From: Flexilinea sp.
Lineage (GTDB): Bacteria > Chloroflexota > Anaerolineae > Anaerolineales > Anaerolineaceae
Direction of reading: 5' to 3'
DNA length: 48,081 bases
NCBI GenBank assembly: GCA_026645735.1
Contig: JAPKMT010000022.1
Location: 1-48,081 of the forward strand
Position numbers and translations under genes: made by a program. Every line of letters begins with the position of its first letter. Within the stretch, counting starts at the first letter, position 1. Positions 16,667-25,476 of this stretch are shown here, piece by piece. The notes below the pieces were generated by a model, which was not told the DNA's origin, ran no database searches, and saw only the letters and a program-made list of their open reading frames with translations.

Positions 16667-19135
16667 ATGAAAAAACGAGTGATTATTGTGGGGGGAGTAG
16701 CTGGAGGAGCCAGTACGGCAGCGCGGTTGCGAAGACTGGATCAGGAGGCTGAAATCACGATTTACGAACGTGGAGAATATATTTCTTATGCAAACTGTGG
16801 ATTACCATATCATATTGGGAACGTGATTAAATCACGCGATGCCTTGCTTCTACAGACTCCGCAAGTCATGAAATCAAGGTTTAATATCGATGTTCACATC
16901 CTGCATGAAGTCATAGCTATCAACCGGAATGAGAAAACTGTTTCAGTCAAAAACCTTAAAAATCAGGAAGTAACTCTTGAAAAATATGACACACTGGTTA
17001 TTGCAACTGGATCATCTCCGGTAATCCCTAAAATTCCCGGCATTCAATCGAAAAGAATTTTATCACTCTGGACTGTCCATGATACGGACGACATCCGAAA
17101 GTACATTCAGGACAATAAGGTGGATCATGCAGCAGTCATCGGGGGTGGCTTTATCGGTGTGGAAATGGCTGAAAATCTTCGTCACCGTGATATGGATGTC
17201 ACGTTGATTGAAATGATGAATCAGGTGATGACTCCCTTTGATTATGAAATGGCTCAGTTAATTCACGAATCGCTGGAACACCAAGGTGTTCATCTTCATT
17301 TGGGAGATGGTGTAGACTCCTTTGAAGAGAGCGATGACTCAGTGCTTATTCATCTGAAAAGCGGGAAGCAAATATCCGCACAGATGGTTATTCTGTCTAT
17401 TGGCATCAAACCGAACAATGAACTAGCTAAAAATTGCGGACTGGAAATCAACGATCGCGGGGGAATTGTGGTTGATGATATGCTACATACCTCTGATCCT
17501 GATATTTACGCAGTCGGAGATGTTATCGAAGTAGAAGATTTCATTGATAAAAGCCGCACGATGATCCCTTTGGCCGGACCTGCCAATAAACAAGGCCGGA
17601 TTGCAGCCAATAATATCGCCGGAGAAGAGGAACATTATCAGGGAACCCAGGGTTCGTCCATCATTCAGATTTTTGATTTAACCGCTGCAAATACCGGAGC
17701 AAATGAAAAAACCTTAATCAAACGTGGATTGGTAAAAGGGAAAGATTATGAAAGTCTGATTATCGTTCAAAACTCGCATGCCGGATATTATCCGGGAGCA
17801 GTCCCCATAACGATGAAGTTATTGTTTTCCAAAGAGGGAAATAAAATCTTTGGAGCTCAAATTATTGGCAAAGATGGTGTTGACAAGCGGATTGATACGA
17901 TTGGAACCGCGATTCGCCTTGGCGGAACCATCTGGGATTTGAAATCTCTGGAATTTGCCTATGCGCCTCCTTATTCCTCCGCAAAAGATCCGGTAAATAT
18001 GGCCGGTTTTGTGGCAGAAAATGTACTGAAAGGACGAGTATTTTTTTCGGAATGGGATGCCATTGAGAAGCGTAATTCGCAAAAAACTGCCATCCTGGAT
18101 GTGCGGGAAGAAGCAGAAGTTCAAACTTACGCAATTCCTGGTGCCATCAACATTCCACTTGGCCAGCTTCGTAGCAGAATTTCAGAACTGAACAAGGATT
18201 CTGAGACCATTGTTTTTTGTGCCATCGGGGTCAGAGCTTATAACGCAGCCCGTATCCTGATGGAACAGGGTTTTTCAAACGTGAAAATATACCCCGGCGG
18301 GATTCGTTTCTATCGTGCGACGCATTATGAAGAACATGACCTCCCTCCTGTTACACATGACCGTATTGCTGACAGCGGACATTCTGAAGCAGATGAAACT
18401 CCAGCAGTATCATTTCGGTTGGATTGCAGCGGAATGCAATGTCCTGGTCCCATCATGAAAGTATTTGAGACGATGAAAGATTTGGAAGAAGGAAAAATCG
18501 TAGAGGTTTCAGCTTCAGACCCGGGATTTGCAAGAGACATAGATGCCTGGTCCAGACGGACCGGTAACACAATACTTTCCAATGAAAAAAAAGGAACTGA
18601 TTATGTTGCCCTGATTCGCAAAGGCTCAAAAAAATCTGAGGGAAATCATGAAATTTCAAAACCTGATGACGGAAAGACAATTATCGTTTTCAGCGGTGAC
18701 ATGGATAAAGCGATTGCTTCCTTCATTATTGCCAACGGTGCAGCAGCAATGGGGCGTCCGGTAACCATGTTCTTTACATTCTGGGGATTGAATGTATTGC
18801 GCAAGCCTGAAAAGGTAGCCATCAAGAAAAATTTCATAGAATCCATGTTTGGCATGATGATGCCGCGCGGTACCAAACAATTAACCCTTTCAAAAATGAA
18901 CATGGGGGGTATAGGCACTGCAATGATCAAAAAAATCATGAATGACAAAAATGTGGATGCCTTGGAAGTCATGATTCAAAAGGCAAAACAGGCCGGAGTT
19001 AAATTAGTCGCCTGTACAATGAGCATGGATTTGATGGGAATTAAAGAAGAAGAATTGATTGAAGGTGTCAACCTGGGCGGTGTCGGATCTTACCTGGGCG
19101 ATGCCGAAGAATCAAACGTCAATTTATTCATCTGA
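16667..19135 (+). CDS. CoA-disulfide/polysulfide reductase-rhodanese-TusA-DsrE fusion
   Basis: 822 residues with four domains. (1) An FAD/NADH disulfide reductase (1-445) with VGGVAGGAS for FAD, the single redox cysteine Cys44 in SYANCGLPY typical of CoADR/NADH oxidase/Npsr enzymes, and the second FAD motif YAVGDV. (2) A rhodanese (about 460-555) with active-site Cys in VFCAIGVRA. (3) TusA-like (about 580-650) with CPGPIMK. (4) A DsrE/DsrF-like domain (about 665-822). The chain suggests reduction of polysulfide or CoA persulfide with sulfane-sulfur relay among the domains. GAGGGG lies 7 nt before ATG 16667. It is monocistronic, ending in a terminator. Confidence 0.92.
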   Translation: MKKRVIIVGGVAGGASTAARLRRLDQEAEITIYERGEYISYANCGLPYHIGNVIKSRDALLLQTPQVMKSRFNIDVHILHEVIAINRNEKTVSVKNLKNQEVTLEKYDTLVIATGSSPVIPKIPGIQSKRILSLWTVHDTDDIRKYIQDNKVDHAAVIGGGFIGVEMAENLRHRDMDVTLIEMMNQVMTPFDYEMAQLIHESLEHQGVHLHLGDGVDSFEESDDSVLIHLKSGKQISAQMVILSIGIKPNNELAKNCGLEINDRGGIVVDDMLHTSDPDIYAVGDVIEVEDFIDKSRTMIPLAGPANKQGRIAANNIAGEEEHYQGTQGSSIIQIFDLTAANTGANEKTLIKRGLVKGKDYESLIIVQNSHAGYYPGAVPITMKLLFSKEGNKIFGAQIIGKDGVDKRIDTIGTAIRLGGTIWDLKSLEFAYAPPYSSAKDPVNMAGFVAENVLKGRVFFSEWDAIEKRNSQKTAILDVREEAEVQTYAIPGAINIPLGQLRSRISELNKDSETIVFCAIGVRAYNAARILMEQGFSNVKIYPGGIRFYRATHYEEHDLPPVTHDRIADSGHSEADETPAVSFRLDCSGMQCPGPIMKVFETMKDLEEGKIVEVSASDPGFARDIDAWSRRTGNTILSNEKKGTDYVALIRKGSKKSEGNHEISKPDDGKTIIVFSGDMDKAIASFIIANGAAAMGRPVTMFFTFWGLNVLRKPEKVAIKKNFIESMFGMMMPRGTKQLTLSKMNMGGIGTAMIKKIMNDKNVDALEVMIQKAKQAGVKLVACTMSMDLMGIKEEELIEGVNLGGVGSYLGDAEESNVNLFI

Positions 19136-19249
19136 TCGTTTTACTTAGGCCTACGCAAGGATTGATTAGATATTTCGTGTGTCAAATCATTAAAAAGCGG
19201 GAAATAATTGATACTTCGTATCTAGGCCAATAACTATCCGAAATGTGAC

Positions 19250-19293
19250 AAAAAAGCGGTACATGGGCTGAAATCCATGCATCGCTTTTTTTT
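19250..19293 (+). terminator. terminator after CoA-disulfide reductase fusion
   Basis: AAAAAAGCG...CATGG and CCATG...CGCTTTTTTTT form a stem with an 8-nt loop followed by a T-tract, 114 nt beyond the stop codon. Confidence 0.7.
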
Positions 19294-19347
19294 ATCCTGC
19301 TCAATCACCTTGAGACATATTTGGTATCGATAAAGACTAATCAGTTC

Positions 19348-19387
19348 TTGACGTTACAATATTTATAATGATACAATAATTGTAACG
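19348..19387 (+). promoter_or_regulatory. promoter and operator of ArsR-type/MFS operon
   Basis: TTGACG (19348-19353) and TACAAT (19372-19377) are 18 nt apart. CGTTACAAT (19352-19360) and ATTGTAACG (19379-19387) form a perfect 9-bp inverted repeat that overlaps the -35 box and straddles the -10 box. This is the layout expected of a repressor operator; autoregulation by the ArsR-type protein is the obvious guess. Confidence 0.65.
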
Positions 19388-19403
19388 ATAATGCAGAGAG
19401 GAT

Positions 19404-19527
19404 CCAGCGATTCGAAATATGGGAAAATTACATGTTGTTGTGTTGTTTTTGCGCAGAGCGCAAAAACAACACAACAACATGTTTCCTCTATTTTCTCAAA
19501 AGGCCTTTCCAAATTTCTAATTACCGG
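19404..19527. repeat. MITE-like element, copy D, with perfect hairpin
   Basis: 124 bp, the same length as copy B. Ends: CCAGCGATTCGAAATATGGG (left) and, reverse complement, CCGGTAATTAGAAATTTGGA (right). Flanks AGAGGAT (19397-19403) and GGAGGAT (19528-19534) match in 6 of 7. The centre is a perfect 25-bp stem (19430-19454 with 19458-19482) with an AGA loop. The element separates the promoter/operator from the ArsR-type start codon, so every transcript of that operon carries the hairpin in its leader. Confidence 0.8.
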
Positions 19528-19542
19528 GGAGGATCGGAATAG

Positions 19543-20085
19543 ATGGAAATTGTCAATTTACAGACTAAGGCTCAATTGGATATTTATATAAATCCGCAAA
19601 GGCAAAAACTTTTGCGTATTCTCGAAAAGTCAAAGATACCAAGGACACCAAAGGATTTATCGCGGGAACTTGGCATTTCTGCTTCATCAATCCAGTATCA
19701 CTTGAAAAAGCTGGAATCGATTGGACTTGTCTATTTGGATCATACTGCGAATGTTCGTGGTATCACCGCGAAATATTATGCTCCAAAAAGAGTTACTGTA
19801 CGCATTCTTGGAGATAAAGAAGACACACTTATAAATGAGCGGGTGGCATTGTTACGAAGCCTTGTGGCAGACGTACTGAATGATACGATATCAACCATTT
19901 TCAGACAGGATACGGAAAAGTGCTTCGGTGATGTAAGGACAGGCATAGTACACCTCACATCCGAACAAGCAGAGGAATTGCAGAACATCATTGTTAATTA
20001 TCTTGAGGAGGTAAATACGCCCTCTAAAGATACGGAACCCTGGGAATATGCGCTGACGTACTATCGCATCAAGGAAAAGCAATGA
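19543..20085 (+). CDS. ArsR-type winged-helix regulator
   Basis: 180 residues. The N-terminal winged helix (about 10-75: NPQRQKLLRILEKS, TPKDLSRELGISASSIQYHLKKLESIGLV) is a typical ArsR/GntR-like HTH, followed by a wing with YYAPKRV and a helical C-terminal part of about 90 residues. No conserved Cys metal site is seen in the recognition helix. It overlaps the MFS gene by 4 nt (ATGA), so it probably controls that exporter. GGAGG, which belongs to the right flank repeat of copy D, is 10 nt upstream of ATG 19543. Confidence 0.8.
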   Translation: MEIVNLQTKAQLDIYINPQRQKLLRILEKSKIPRTPKDLSRELGISASSIQYHLKKLESIGLVYLDHTANVRGITAKYYAPKRVTVRILGDKEDTLINERVALLRSLVADVLNDTISTIFRQDTEKCFGDVRTGIVHLTSEQAEELQNIIVNYLEEVNTPSKDTEPWEYALTYYRIKEKQ

Positions 20086-21266
20086 CCGGTATACAGAAGA
20101 TCATTATTTTTCTAAATTACTTTGGAGTTGGGCTGTTTATTCCTGTCTTGAGTTTGTTTCTTCTTTCTCATGGCTGCAATTTGCAGAGTCTGGCAATCGT
20201 GGTTGGTTTTTACTCAGTTACTGTGATGATTTCTGAAGTCCCAAGTGGATTATACGCCGATATGAAAGGAAGAAAAACTGCATTTTATTTGTCCTGCGCT
20301 TTTGTGGCAGCCAGTTTATTCATGATGTATTTTGCCCAAAATATTCCGCTGTTGATTATCGGCATAGTATTCTTTGGGCTTGGAAGGGCATTCCTCTCCG
20401 GAAGTCTGGACAGTCTGATCATCGAAGATTGTATTCATCGTAATGGGGACGCAGCGCTCTCCGCAGTGACCAGCGCAAATCTTGTGTCGCAGTGTGCCGG
20501 GATTGCTATCGGATCACTGATCGGCGGTTTTTTACCGAACGTCAGCGGCTATTTTCTGCACGTTATCCTTCGATTGATTGTTTTGCTGGCAGTCATTTTT
20601 CTCAGCGCACTGTTTCTAAAAGAATTTACAACTTCAAAAGAAAAGCAAAAGACGTTGATATCTCAGACCCATATGATGATGACACTTTTAAAAAGGAAAA
20701 GACAATTGCGAATCATCATGCTCTGTATCTTCGGAAGCAGCATTACTTTATTTGCATTGGAGACGTATTGGCAGCCACAGTTTACTACATTGATTTCACC
20801 CAAGCAGCATTATTTATTGGGCGTCCTCTGTGCTTGTGGATATGGTGGAAACATGCTCGGCAGCTTTCTTACTGGACGTATAAAGATGTCAGACCAGGTT
20901 CGTCGATGGCGCTATTACTTTCTTTTCGTTGTGCTTTTGGGATTATCACTCTGTATCGTTGCGGTCCAAAACACTGCTCTCGGATTTATGCTCAGTTTCA
21001 TATTAGTCCAGACAATACTTGGCATTGCCAATGTTCCGGAACAGACGCTGTTAAACAGCCTTGCATCCAATGAAACCCGTGCTTCCTTGCTTTCTGTGTC
21101 CAGTCTTTTTTCGCAGCTGGCGGGGATACTCAGTTCAATAATCTGTGCTTTGTTAATACTTAACATAGAAGTATCCGGCGTTTTTCTTCTGATGGGCAGC
21201 TTGTCAGCCATCATCGCTGTTACAGCATCGCTATTATTGAAGTTGGATCAGAAATTCGAAGTATAG
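20082..21266 (+). CDS. MFS efflux transporter
   Basis: 394 residues, about 12 membrane helices. The loop between helices 2 and 3 has the MFS motif GLYADMKGRKTAFY, and helix 4 is followed by GLGRAFLSGSLDSLIIE, as in drug-efflux MFS proteins of Firmicutes and Chloroflexota. Translationally coupled to the ArsR-type regulator. Substrate unknown; drug or metabolite export is inferred from family and context. Confidence 0.82.
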   Translation: MTGIQKIIIFLNYFGVGLFIPVLSLFLLSHGCNLQSLAIVVGFYSVTVMISEVPSGLYADMKGRKTAFYLSCAFVAASLFMMYFAQNIPLLIIGIVFFGLGRAFLSGSLDSLIIEDCIHRNGDAALSAVTSANLVSQCAGIAIGSLIGGFLPNVSGYFLHVILRLIVLLAVIFLSALFLKEFTTSKEKQKTLISQTHMMMTLLKRKRQLRIIMLCIFGSSITLFALETYWQPQFTTLISPKQHYLLGVLCACGYGGNMLGSFLTGRIKMSDQVRRWRYYFLFVVLLGLSLCIVAVQNTALGFMLSFILVQTILGIANVPEQTLLNSLASNETRASLLSVSSLFSQLAGILSSIICALLILNIEVSGVFLLMGSLSAIIAVTASLLLKLDQKFEV

Positions 21267-21781
21267 AATTGCCAATAAAAATTGAGGTAACTCATATCCG
21301 TGCGAGTTTTGCACGAATCCCAAGACCAACATAAAAAACTAATCATTATCCCTATTATCGATTTGCTGAAGTTGAAAAAGATCGTTTAAAAAGAATAAGC
21401 TTTCATTGATCAGTATGTCGTTACAGGAACACATCGGATTCAGGAGATCCATACCAGCAACAATCTTTTGAGAACAATCCCGTCAGACAAAATTTATAGC
21501 TTTAAAATAATAAAATGACATGATTTTAGTCATGTCATTTCACAGAAAACAGGCAATTCTTTTTTGTGGAACGCCGAAAAGATAATCCTTCAGTTTTATT
21601 AATCAAGAGTGATCGGAAAGTTCGACAGAAATGAATCATCTCTGATTTCTAACCGGTTACAAAGAAAAAATTATTGAAGTATCGGTTTCGAAATCAAAGA
21701 TCATGCAACTTTGTCTAAATAAGACAAAACAAAACAATAATACGATTCTTTCAGACAACCGATCACCACTTGTAAACTCGA
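21267..21781. other. 515-bp intergenic region between convergent operons
   Basis: No gene supported. CGTGC/GCACG (21299-21315) is a small GC hairpin just after the MFS gene. AAATGACATGA/TCATGTCATTT is a stronger hairpin at 21513-21540. Short in-frame stretches around 21351-21410 (YYRFAEVEKDRLKRI) could be the remnant of a gene but lack start, length and support. Confidence 0.45.
21513..21540 (-). terminator. hairpin, likely terminator of the redox operon
   Basis: An 11-bp perfect stem with a 6-nt loop. On the minus strand it is followed by TTATTATTTT, so it could terminate transcripts from the rubrerythrin side. Confidence 0.45.
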
Positions 21782-22276
21782 TTAATACTTGATAAATTTG
21801 TCGCCGGATACACCACAAATAAAGCACTTATCCGGGCGACCCTTTTCGATGTTGCCACATACCGGGCACAGATAGTAGAAGACCTCTTCTGTATCATCGA
21901 TATTTTCGAGAGCTTCCGTATAGAGCTTTGCATGAACTTCTTCTGCTTTCATGGCAAAAGTGAAGATTCGGGCTGCAGCCTTATTTTCCTCAAGATTCGC
22001 AGTCTCAAGAAACTCCGGATACATGCTCTTATATTCATGCGTTTCGCCCTTGATGGCATCCTGCAGGTTCTCCTGAGTGGTAGTGATTTTTCCCGCCAGT
22101 TCCAGCTCTTTGTGTGCATGCAGTGTTTCAGCATCCGCAGCCACTCTGAATAATTTCGCTGCATTGGTCTTTCCTTCGCTTTCTGCTTTTTTTGCATAAG
22201 CCAGGTATTTCCGATTTGCTTGTGATTCACCCGCGAATGCAGCCATCAGATTTTCATGTGTTTTTTGATTGTTCAT
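21782..22276 (-). CDS. rbr: rubrerythrin
   Basis: 164 residues. The four-helix diiron domain (1-130) shows the repeated Glu/His ligands (AGESQANRKY, DAETLHAHKE, KGETHEYKSMYP, KAEEVHAKLY), followed by a C-terminal rubredoxin-like Fe(Cys)4 site CPVCG...CFICG. It reduces hydrogen peroxide with electrons from rubredoxin or NADH-linked donors and protects anaerobes from oxygen. GGAG lies upstream of ATG 22276. The genes upstream encode a ferredoxin and a rubredoxin-like protein, the likely electron donors. Confidence 0.95.
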   Translation of the reverse strand: MNNQKTHENLMAAFAGESQANRKYLAYAKKAESEGKTNAAKLFRVAADAETLHAHKELELAGKITTTQENLQDAIKGETHEYKSMYPEFLETANLEENKAAARIFTFAMKAEEVHAKLYTEALENIDDTEEVFYYLCPVCGNIEKGRPDKCFICGVSGDKFIKY

Positions 22277-22307
22277 TTTCGTGTTCTCCTTTGTTAGATT
22301 ATTATAA

Positions 22308-22787
22308 TTAAAGCAGATCCAGCAAGCGCTGAATCGTTTCTTTCGGCAAATCTTGCTGTTGAGAATTAAGCAATGCGCGCAGTAATTTCTTTACTTCATC
22401 CCCTTGAGGAAGCATGTAGCCGGCTTCCCTCAGAAAGTCTTCAGCGCTGATTCTGCTTGAAACCGCTAACGCTTTTGCCAATTGACGGGCAATCGGACTT
22501 TTCGCATCTCTTGCAATTCCAGATGCAATCTTCTCCTGTTCCGTTTTGTTTTCTGCCATTTCAAGCATCATTGCCTTGATTTTCTGGCTTTTTACCTGTG
22601 GAGGAGCATAATTATCATTGACAAGATAAATAGCATGCGAAGGACATGCATCCACGCATAAGCGGCATCCATCCAGACACTTTTCAAAATCGATCTGCCC
22701 GTTTTCTGTATCAGTTGCACCCGTCGGGCATACAAAAAGACAAACACAATCTTTTGTGCATAATCGAATATTTCTTGCTGCATGCAT
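22308..22787 (-). CDS. 4Fe-4S ferredoxin-domain protein
   Basis: 159 residues. Two Fe-S binding motifs lie in the first 65 residues (CTKDCVCLFVCPTGA and CLDGCRLCVDACPSHAI); the first has CxxxCxC spacing instead of CxxCxxC. The C-terminal 95 residues are helical without cysteine. The frame opens with GTG at 22790, but ATG 22787 is preferred because AAGGAG is 7 nt away and the stop/start junction reads TGATG, a coupled arrangement with the rubredoxin-like gene. Likely electron carrier to rubrerythrin. Confidence 0.85.
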   Translation of the reverse strand: MHAARNIRLCTKDCVCLFVCPTGATDTENGQIDFEKCLDGCRLCVDACPSHAIYLVNDNYAPPQVKSQKIKAMMLEMAENKTEQEKIASGIARDAKSPIARQLAKALAVSSRISAEDFLREAGYMLPQGDEVKKLLRALLNSQQQDLPKETIQRLLDLL

Positions 22788-23254
22788 CACACACTCTCCT
22801 TCTGGATTTTTAGCATCTTGAAACCAGGCACTTTACAGATCGGACAAATTTCTGGCGGCAGATTCCCTATATAAATAAATCCACAAATTTCACACACATA
22901 AACATTCGTGTTTTCCAACATTGAATCTTTTTGTTTTTCATATCGATCTAATAAAGACCGCAGAATTTTTGAAACCTTTTCACCCCAGGTTAAAGCTCTG
23001 AGGGATCCGCGATCTCCATCTGAAGCAGCCTGCTGCGAAATTTTCGGATAATCAGAATTTAATTCTTTTAGCACAAGGTCACTGTAATCTTTAAATTGCT
23101 TTCCTTCAGGAAGCTCGCTCTTGCTCTTGTAATAGCTGGACAATTGGTCAAACAAAGCAGCTTCTTCTGTTCGTAATTGTTTTGAACAAGCTTTAGCAAG
23201 GTTTGAGCACAATGCACTTAATGATTCAACAGACAATTCCTGCATGTCATCCAT
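22787..23254 (-). CDS. rubredoxin-like domain protein
   Basis: 155 residues. The N-terminal 110 residues are helical and rich in Lys and Glu with three Cys. The C-terminal 45 form a rubredoxin/rubrerythrin-type Fe site: CEICGFIYIG and CPICKVPG. Overlaps the ferredoxin gene by one base in a TGATG junction. Likely an electron donor in oxidative-stress defence, as the helical part resembles the helical tails of rubrerythrin-like proteins but lacks visible diiron ligands. Confidence 0.78.
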   Translation of the reverse strand: MDDMQELSVESLSALCSNLAKACSKQLRTEEAALFDQLSSYYKSKSELPEGKQFKDYSDLVLKELNSDYPKISQQAASDGDRGSLRALTWGEKVSKILRSLLDRYEKQKDSMLENTNVYVCEICGFIYIGNLPPEICPICKVPGFKMLKIQKESV

Positions 23255-23434
23255 GTATTTCCTCCATTCATAAATTTTTAATAATTATTGAGTGAGACAA
23301 TTTTTTTAATAAATTTCAGTTTTCCGGGCAGAAAATCAGAATATCATGCCATGATCATTCCGCACATTCGCAGCACTTAATGCTTATTAGAAAAGAAATC
23401 TATCTAATTTAATGGATCATCGCGTAAGGAGTGA

Positions 23435-23794
23435 TTATCCACTGCAGCTGTCTTGATGTTGATGGTCATGGCAGACAGATCCAGTGGATTGCAATGTTCC
23501 GGCTATGTAAGCTGCAGCTGCTTCACTGGCGACACCACTGGCTCCAACAACGACCTCAATTTGGTGAGAGTTAAAAATATCAATTGCTCCTCCGCCCATA
23601 CCACCTGAGATGATGACATTAACCCCCAGATCATGTAAATAATTAGGCAGAAAGCCTGGTTTATGACCCGGATTCGGAATCGATTCGCTTTTCACAATTT
23701 GGCCATTCTCAACCTCATAAATATTAAAATTCAAACAATGCCCAAAGTGTTCGGTAACTTTTTCATTTTCACTTGCTACTGCTATTTTTGCCAT
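23435..23794 (-). CDS. NifX/NifB-type cofactor-binding protein
   Basis: 119 residues. MAKIAVASENEKVTEHFGHC, then GGMGGGAIDIF and VVGASGVASEAA fit the dinitrogenase iron-molybdenum cofactor binding domain (NifX/NafY/NifB C-terminal), which holds Fe-S or metal clusters. The tail CHDHQHQDSC is a likely metal-binding extension. ATG 23794 is chosen (GGAGAAGAAG upstream); it overlaps the Mrp gene by 26 nt. No nitrogenase genes are present, so the role is more likely general cluster carriage. Confidence 0.85.
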   Translation of the reverse strand: MAKIAVASENEKVTEHFGHCLNFNIYEVENGQIVKSESIPNPGHKPGFLPNYLHDLGVNVIISGGMGGGAIDIFNSHQIEVVVGASGVASEAAAAYIAGTLQSTGSVCHDHQHQDSCSG

Positions 23795-24632
23795 TCTTCT
23801 TCTCCATTTTTTCAAGTATTGATACAACAGGATTCATCCAGCTTTCCTGATAATTTTCTATTTCTCCATGGTCACAAGCTGCAGCCAATTTCGGATCGAT
23901 TGGAATTCTCGCCAAAACACGCAGTTGGTGCTGGTCTGCAATTTGTTCGATGTGGCTCTCGCCAAACAGTTGGTATTCTTTACCGTTATCAGGGCATTTG
24001 AAAAAGGACATATTTTCCACCAGTCCGAGAATCGGGATGTTCATCATTTCAGCCATTTTTACCGCTTTCGTTACAACCATCGAAACCAGTTCCTGCGGAG
24101 AGGTAACGACAACAATTCCATCGACCGGAATGGATTGGAAAACCGTCAATGGGACGTCACCGGTACCAGGCGGCATATCAATAAACATATAATCTACATC
24201 ACTCCAAATAACCTCTGTCCAAAATTGTTTGACCGTATTTCCCACTATCGGGCCGCGCCATACTACTGGATCAGTCTCATTTTCAAGCAGTAGATTAATC
24301 GACATGACTTCGATACCTTTTTTACTTTTTGAAGGCAATAGTCCCCATTCATTTCCAGTTGCTTTTTCATTAATGCCAAAAGCTTTTGGAATCGATGGCC
24401 CGGTCATATCCGCATCAAGAATTGCAGACCGATAACCTTTACGATTCATCGCCACAGCCAACAAGGAAGTAACAAGAGATTTACCAACGCCACCCTTTCC
24501 GCTGACAACACCAATCACTTTTCCGACACTGCTCATCACATGCAATGCTGCAGAAAAATCCGTTTGCTCTTCTTTTCTATCAGCACAATTCTCACTGCAG
24601 CTTTGACACGCCTGATTACAATTATCACTCAT
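23769..24632 (-). CDS. mrp: Mrp/ApbC-type Fe-S carrier ATPase
   Basis: 287 residues. N-terminal cysteine cluster CNQACQSCSENC, deviant Walker A VVSGKGGVGKSLVT (about 42-52), switch region LDADMTGPSIPKAFG, Walker B-like FIDMPPGTGD, and the C-terminal NMSFFKCPDNG, whose cysteine lies where Mrp/Nbp35 proteins ligate the bridging cluster (the second CxxC Cys is replaced here). Delivers Fe-S clusters to apoproteins in an ATP-dependent way. It sits between the metallo-beta-lactamase and NifX-like genes of the cluster. Confidence 0.92.
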   Translation of the reverse strand: MSDNCNQACQSCSENCADRKEEQTDFSAALHVMSSVGKVIGVVSGKGGVGKSLVTSLLAVAMNRKGYRSAILDADMTGPSIPKAFGINEKATGNEWGLLPSKSKKGIEVMSINLLLENETDPVVWRGPIVGNTVKQFWTEVIWSDVDYMFIDMPPGTGDVPLTVFQSIPVDGIVVVTSPQELVSMVVTKAVKMAEMMNIPILGLVENMSFFKCPDNGKEYQLFGESHIEQIADQHQLRVLARIPIDPKLAAACDHGEIENYQESWMNPVVSILEKMEKKNGKNSSSK

Positions 24633-24651
24633 TCATTTTTTCTCCTTTTTT

Positions 24652-25476
24652 TCAAATTAGAATTTCACTTCCAGCAGACAAATAATCCAATCGATCAATC
24701 ATAATTGTTTTTAATAATTGATATGATTTTATACCCGTACAATGACATGTATAAAATTTCCCCTTATGTTCCAGTAATGCCTTTGCAATTCCGTTAACCA
24801 GTTCCGGATCCTCACTTTGATCGGATGCGCGATTGTATAGATGAAAACCTCCAATCACCACATCCGGTTCAATGCTTTTTTCCCGCAAAATATGTTCCAG
24901 AATATTTACTATTCCTCTATGAGCACAACCGGCAATTAATACTTTTTTTTGATCCTCGTTAATGAGCAGATTCTGTTCATGTACAAAATTATCCGGGACA
25001 AGTTCTTGATCTTCAATCATGAACAGATCTTGATTGCCGGCCGGAATGAACTGATCACCCTGTACATGTGAGAAAAGAAATAATTCATCATCAATTTGCA
25101 GTTCTTTATCCACAAAATGAAAACGTTCATTTGGTAGCAGGTTGATATCTAATCCGATATATCCTTTAACACCACTTGATCTGTTGGCGAAATGCTCATC
25201 AAATGCTTTTTCCTGAAGAAAAATCACTGCTTTCGAATTTACTTCTAAAAATGTTTTTAATCCTCCACCATGGTCATAATGGCCATGGGAAATGATAACA
25301 GTATCGATTTCTTTGATATCAACACCCATTTTTTGTGCATTTTTTGCAAATAAATCGTTGCCGCCTGTATCAAACAAAAGTTTGTGTTTTTTAGTTTCGA
25401 TATACAGACTCAACCCGTGTTCGTGCCCAATTTCCTCTGAAATCGATGTGTTTTCCGATAACGTTTTAATTTTCAT
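24652..25476 (-). CDS. metallo-beta-lactamase fold hydrolase
   Basis: 274 residues. The dinuclear metal motif HGHYDHGGG (His64, His66, Asp68, His69), AGCAHRGIVNILEH and GGFHLYN identify an MBL-fold protein of the class often labelled ribofuranosylaminobenzene 5'-phosphate (methanopterin) synthase-like. Substrate unknown. It overlaps the upstream ferredoxin-MinD gene by 11 nt and is embedded in the Fe-S/metal cluster, which argues against a role in methanopterin synthesis. Confidence 0.85.
   Translation of the reverse strand: MKIKTLSENTSISEEIGHEHGLSLYIETKKHKLLFDTGGNDLFAKNAQKMGVDIKEIDTVIISHGHYDHGGGLKTFLEVNSKAVIFLQEKAFDEHFANRSSGVKGYIGLDINLLPNERFHFVDKELQIDDELFLFSHVQGDQFIPAGNQDLFMIEDQELVPDNFVHEQNLLINEDQKKVLIAGCAHRGIVNILEHILREKSIEPDVVIGGFHLYNRASDQSEDPELVNGIAKALLEHKGKFYTCHCTGIKSYQLLKTIMIDRLDYLSAGSEILI

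Noticed and set aside
19230..19334. Possible degenerate repeat copy around the terminator at 19250-19293
   Set aside because: CGAAATGTGACAAA and CATATTTGGTATCGATA resemble family ends, but the boundaries cannot be fixed and no flanking repeat is found.
19391..19591. 66-codon open frame upstream of the ArsR-type gene
   Set aside because: It crosses the perfect hairpin of copy D and overlaps the true start; no ribosome site.
21351..21410. Gene remnant (YYRFAEVEKDRLKRI)
   Set aside because: Too short, no start, and no matching reading frame on either side.
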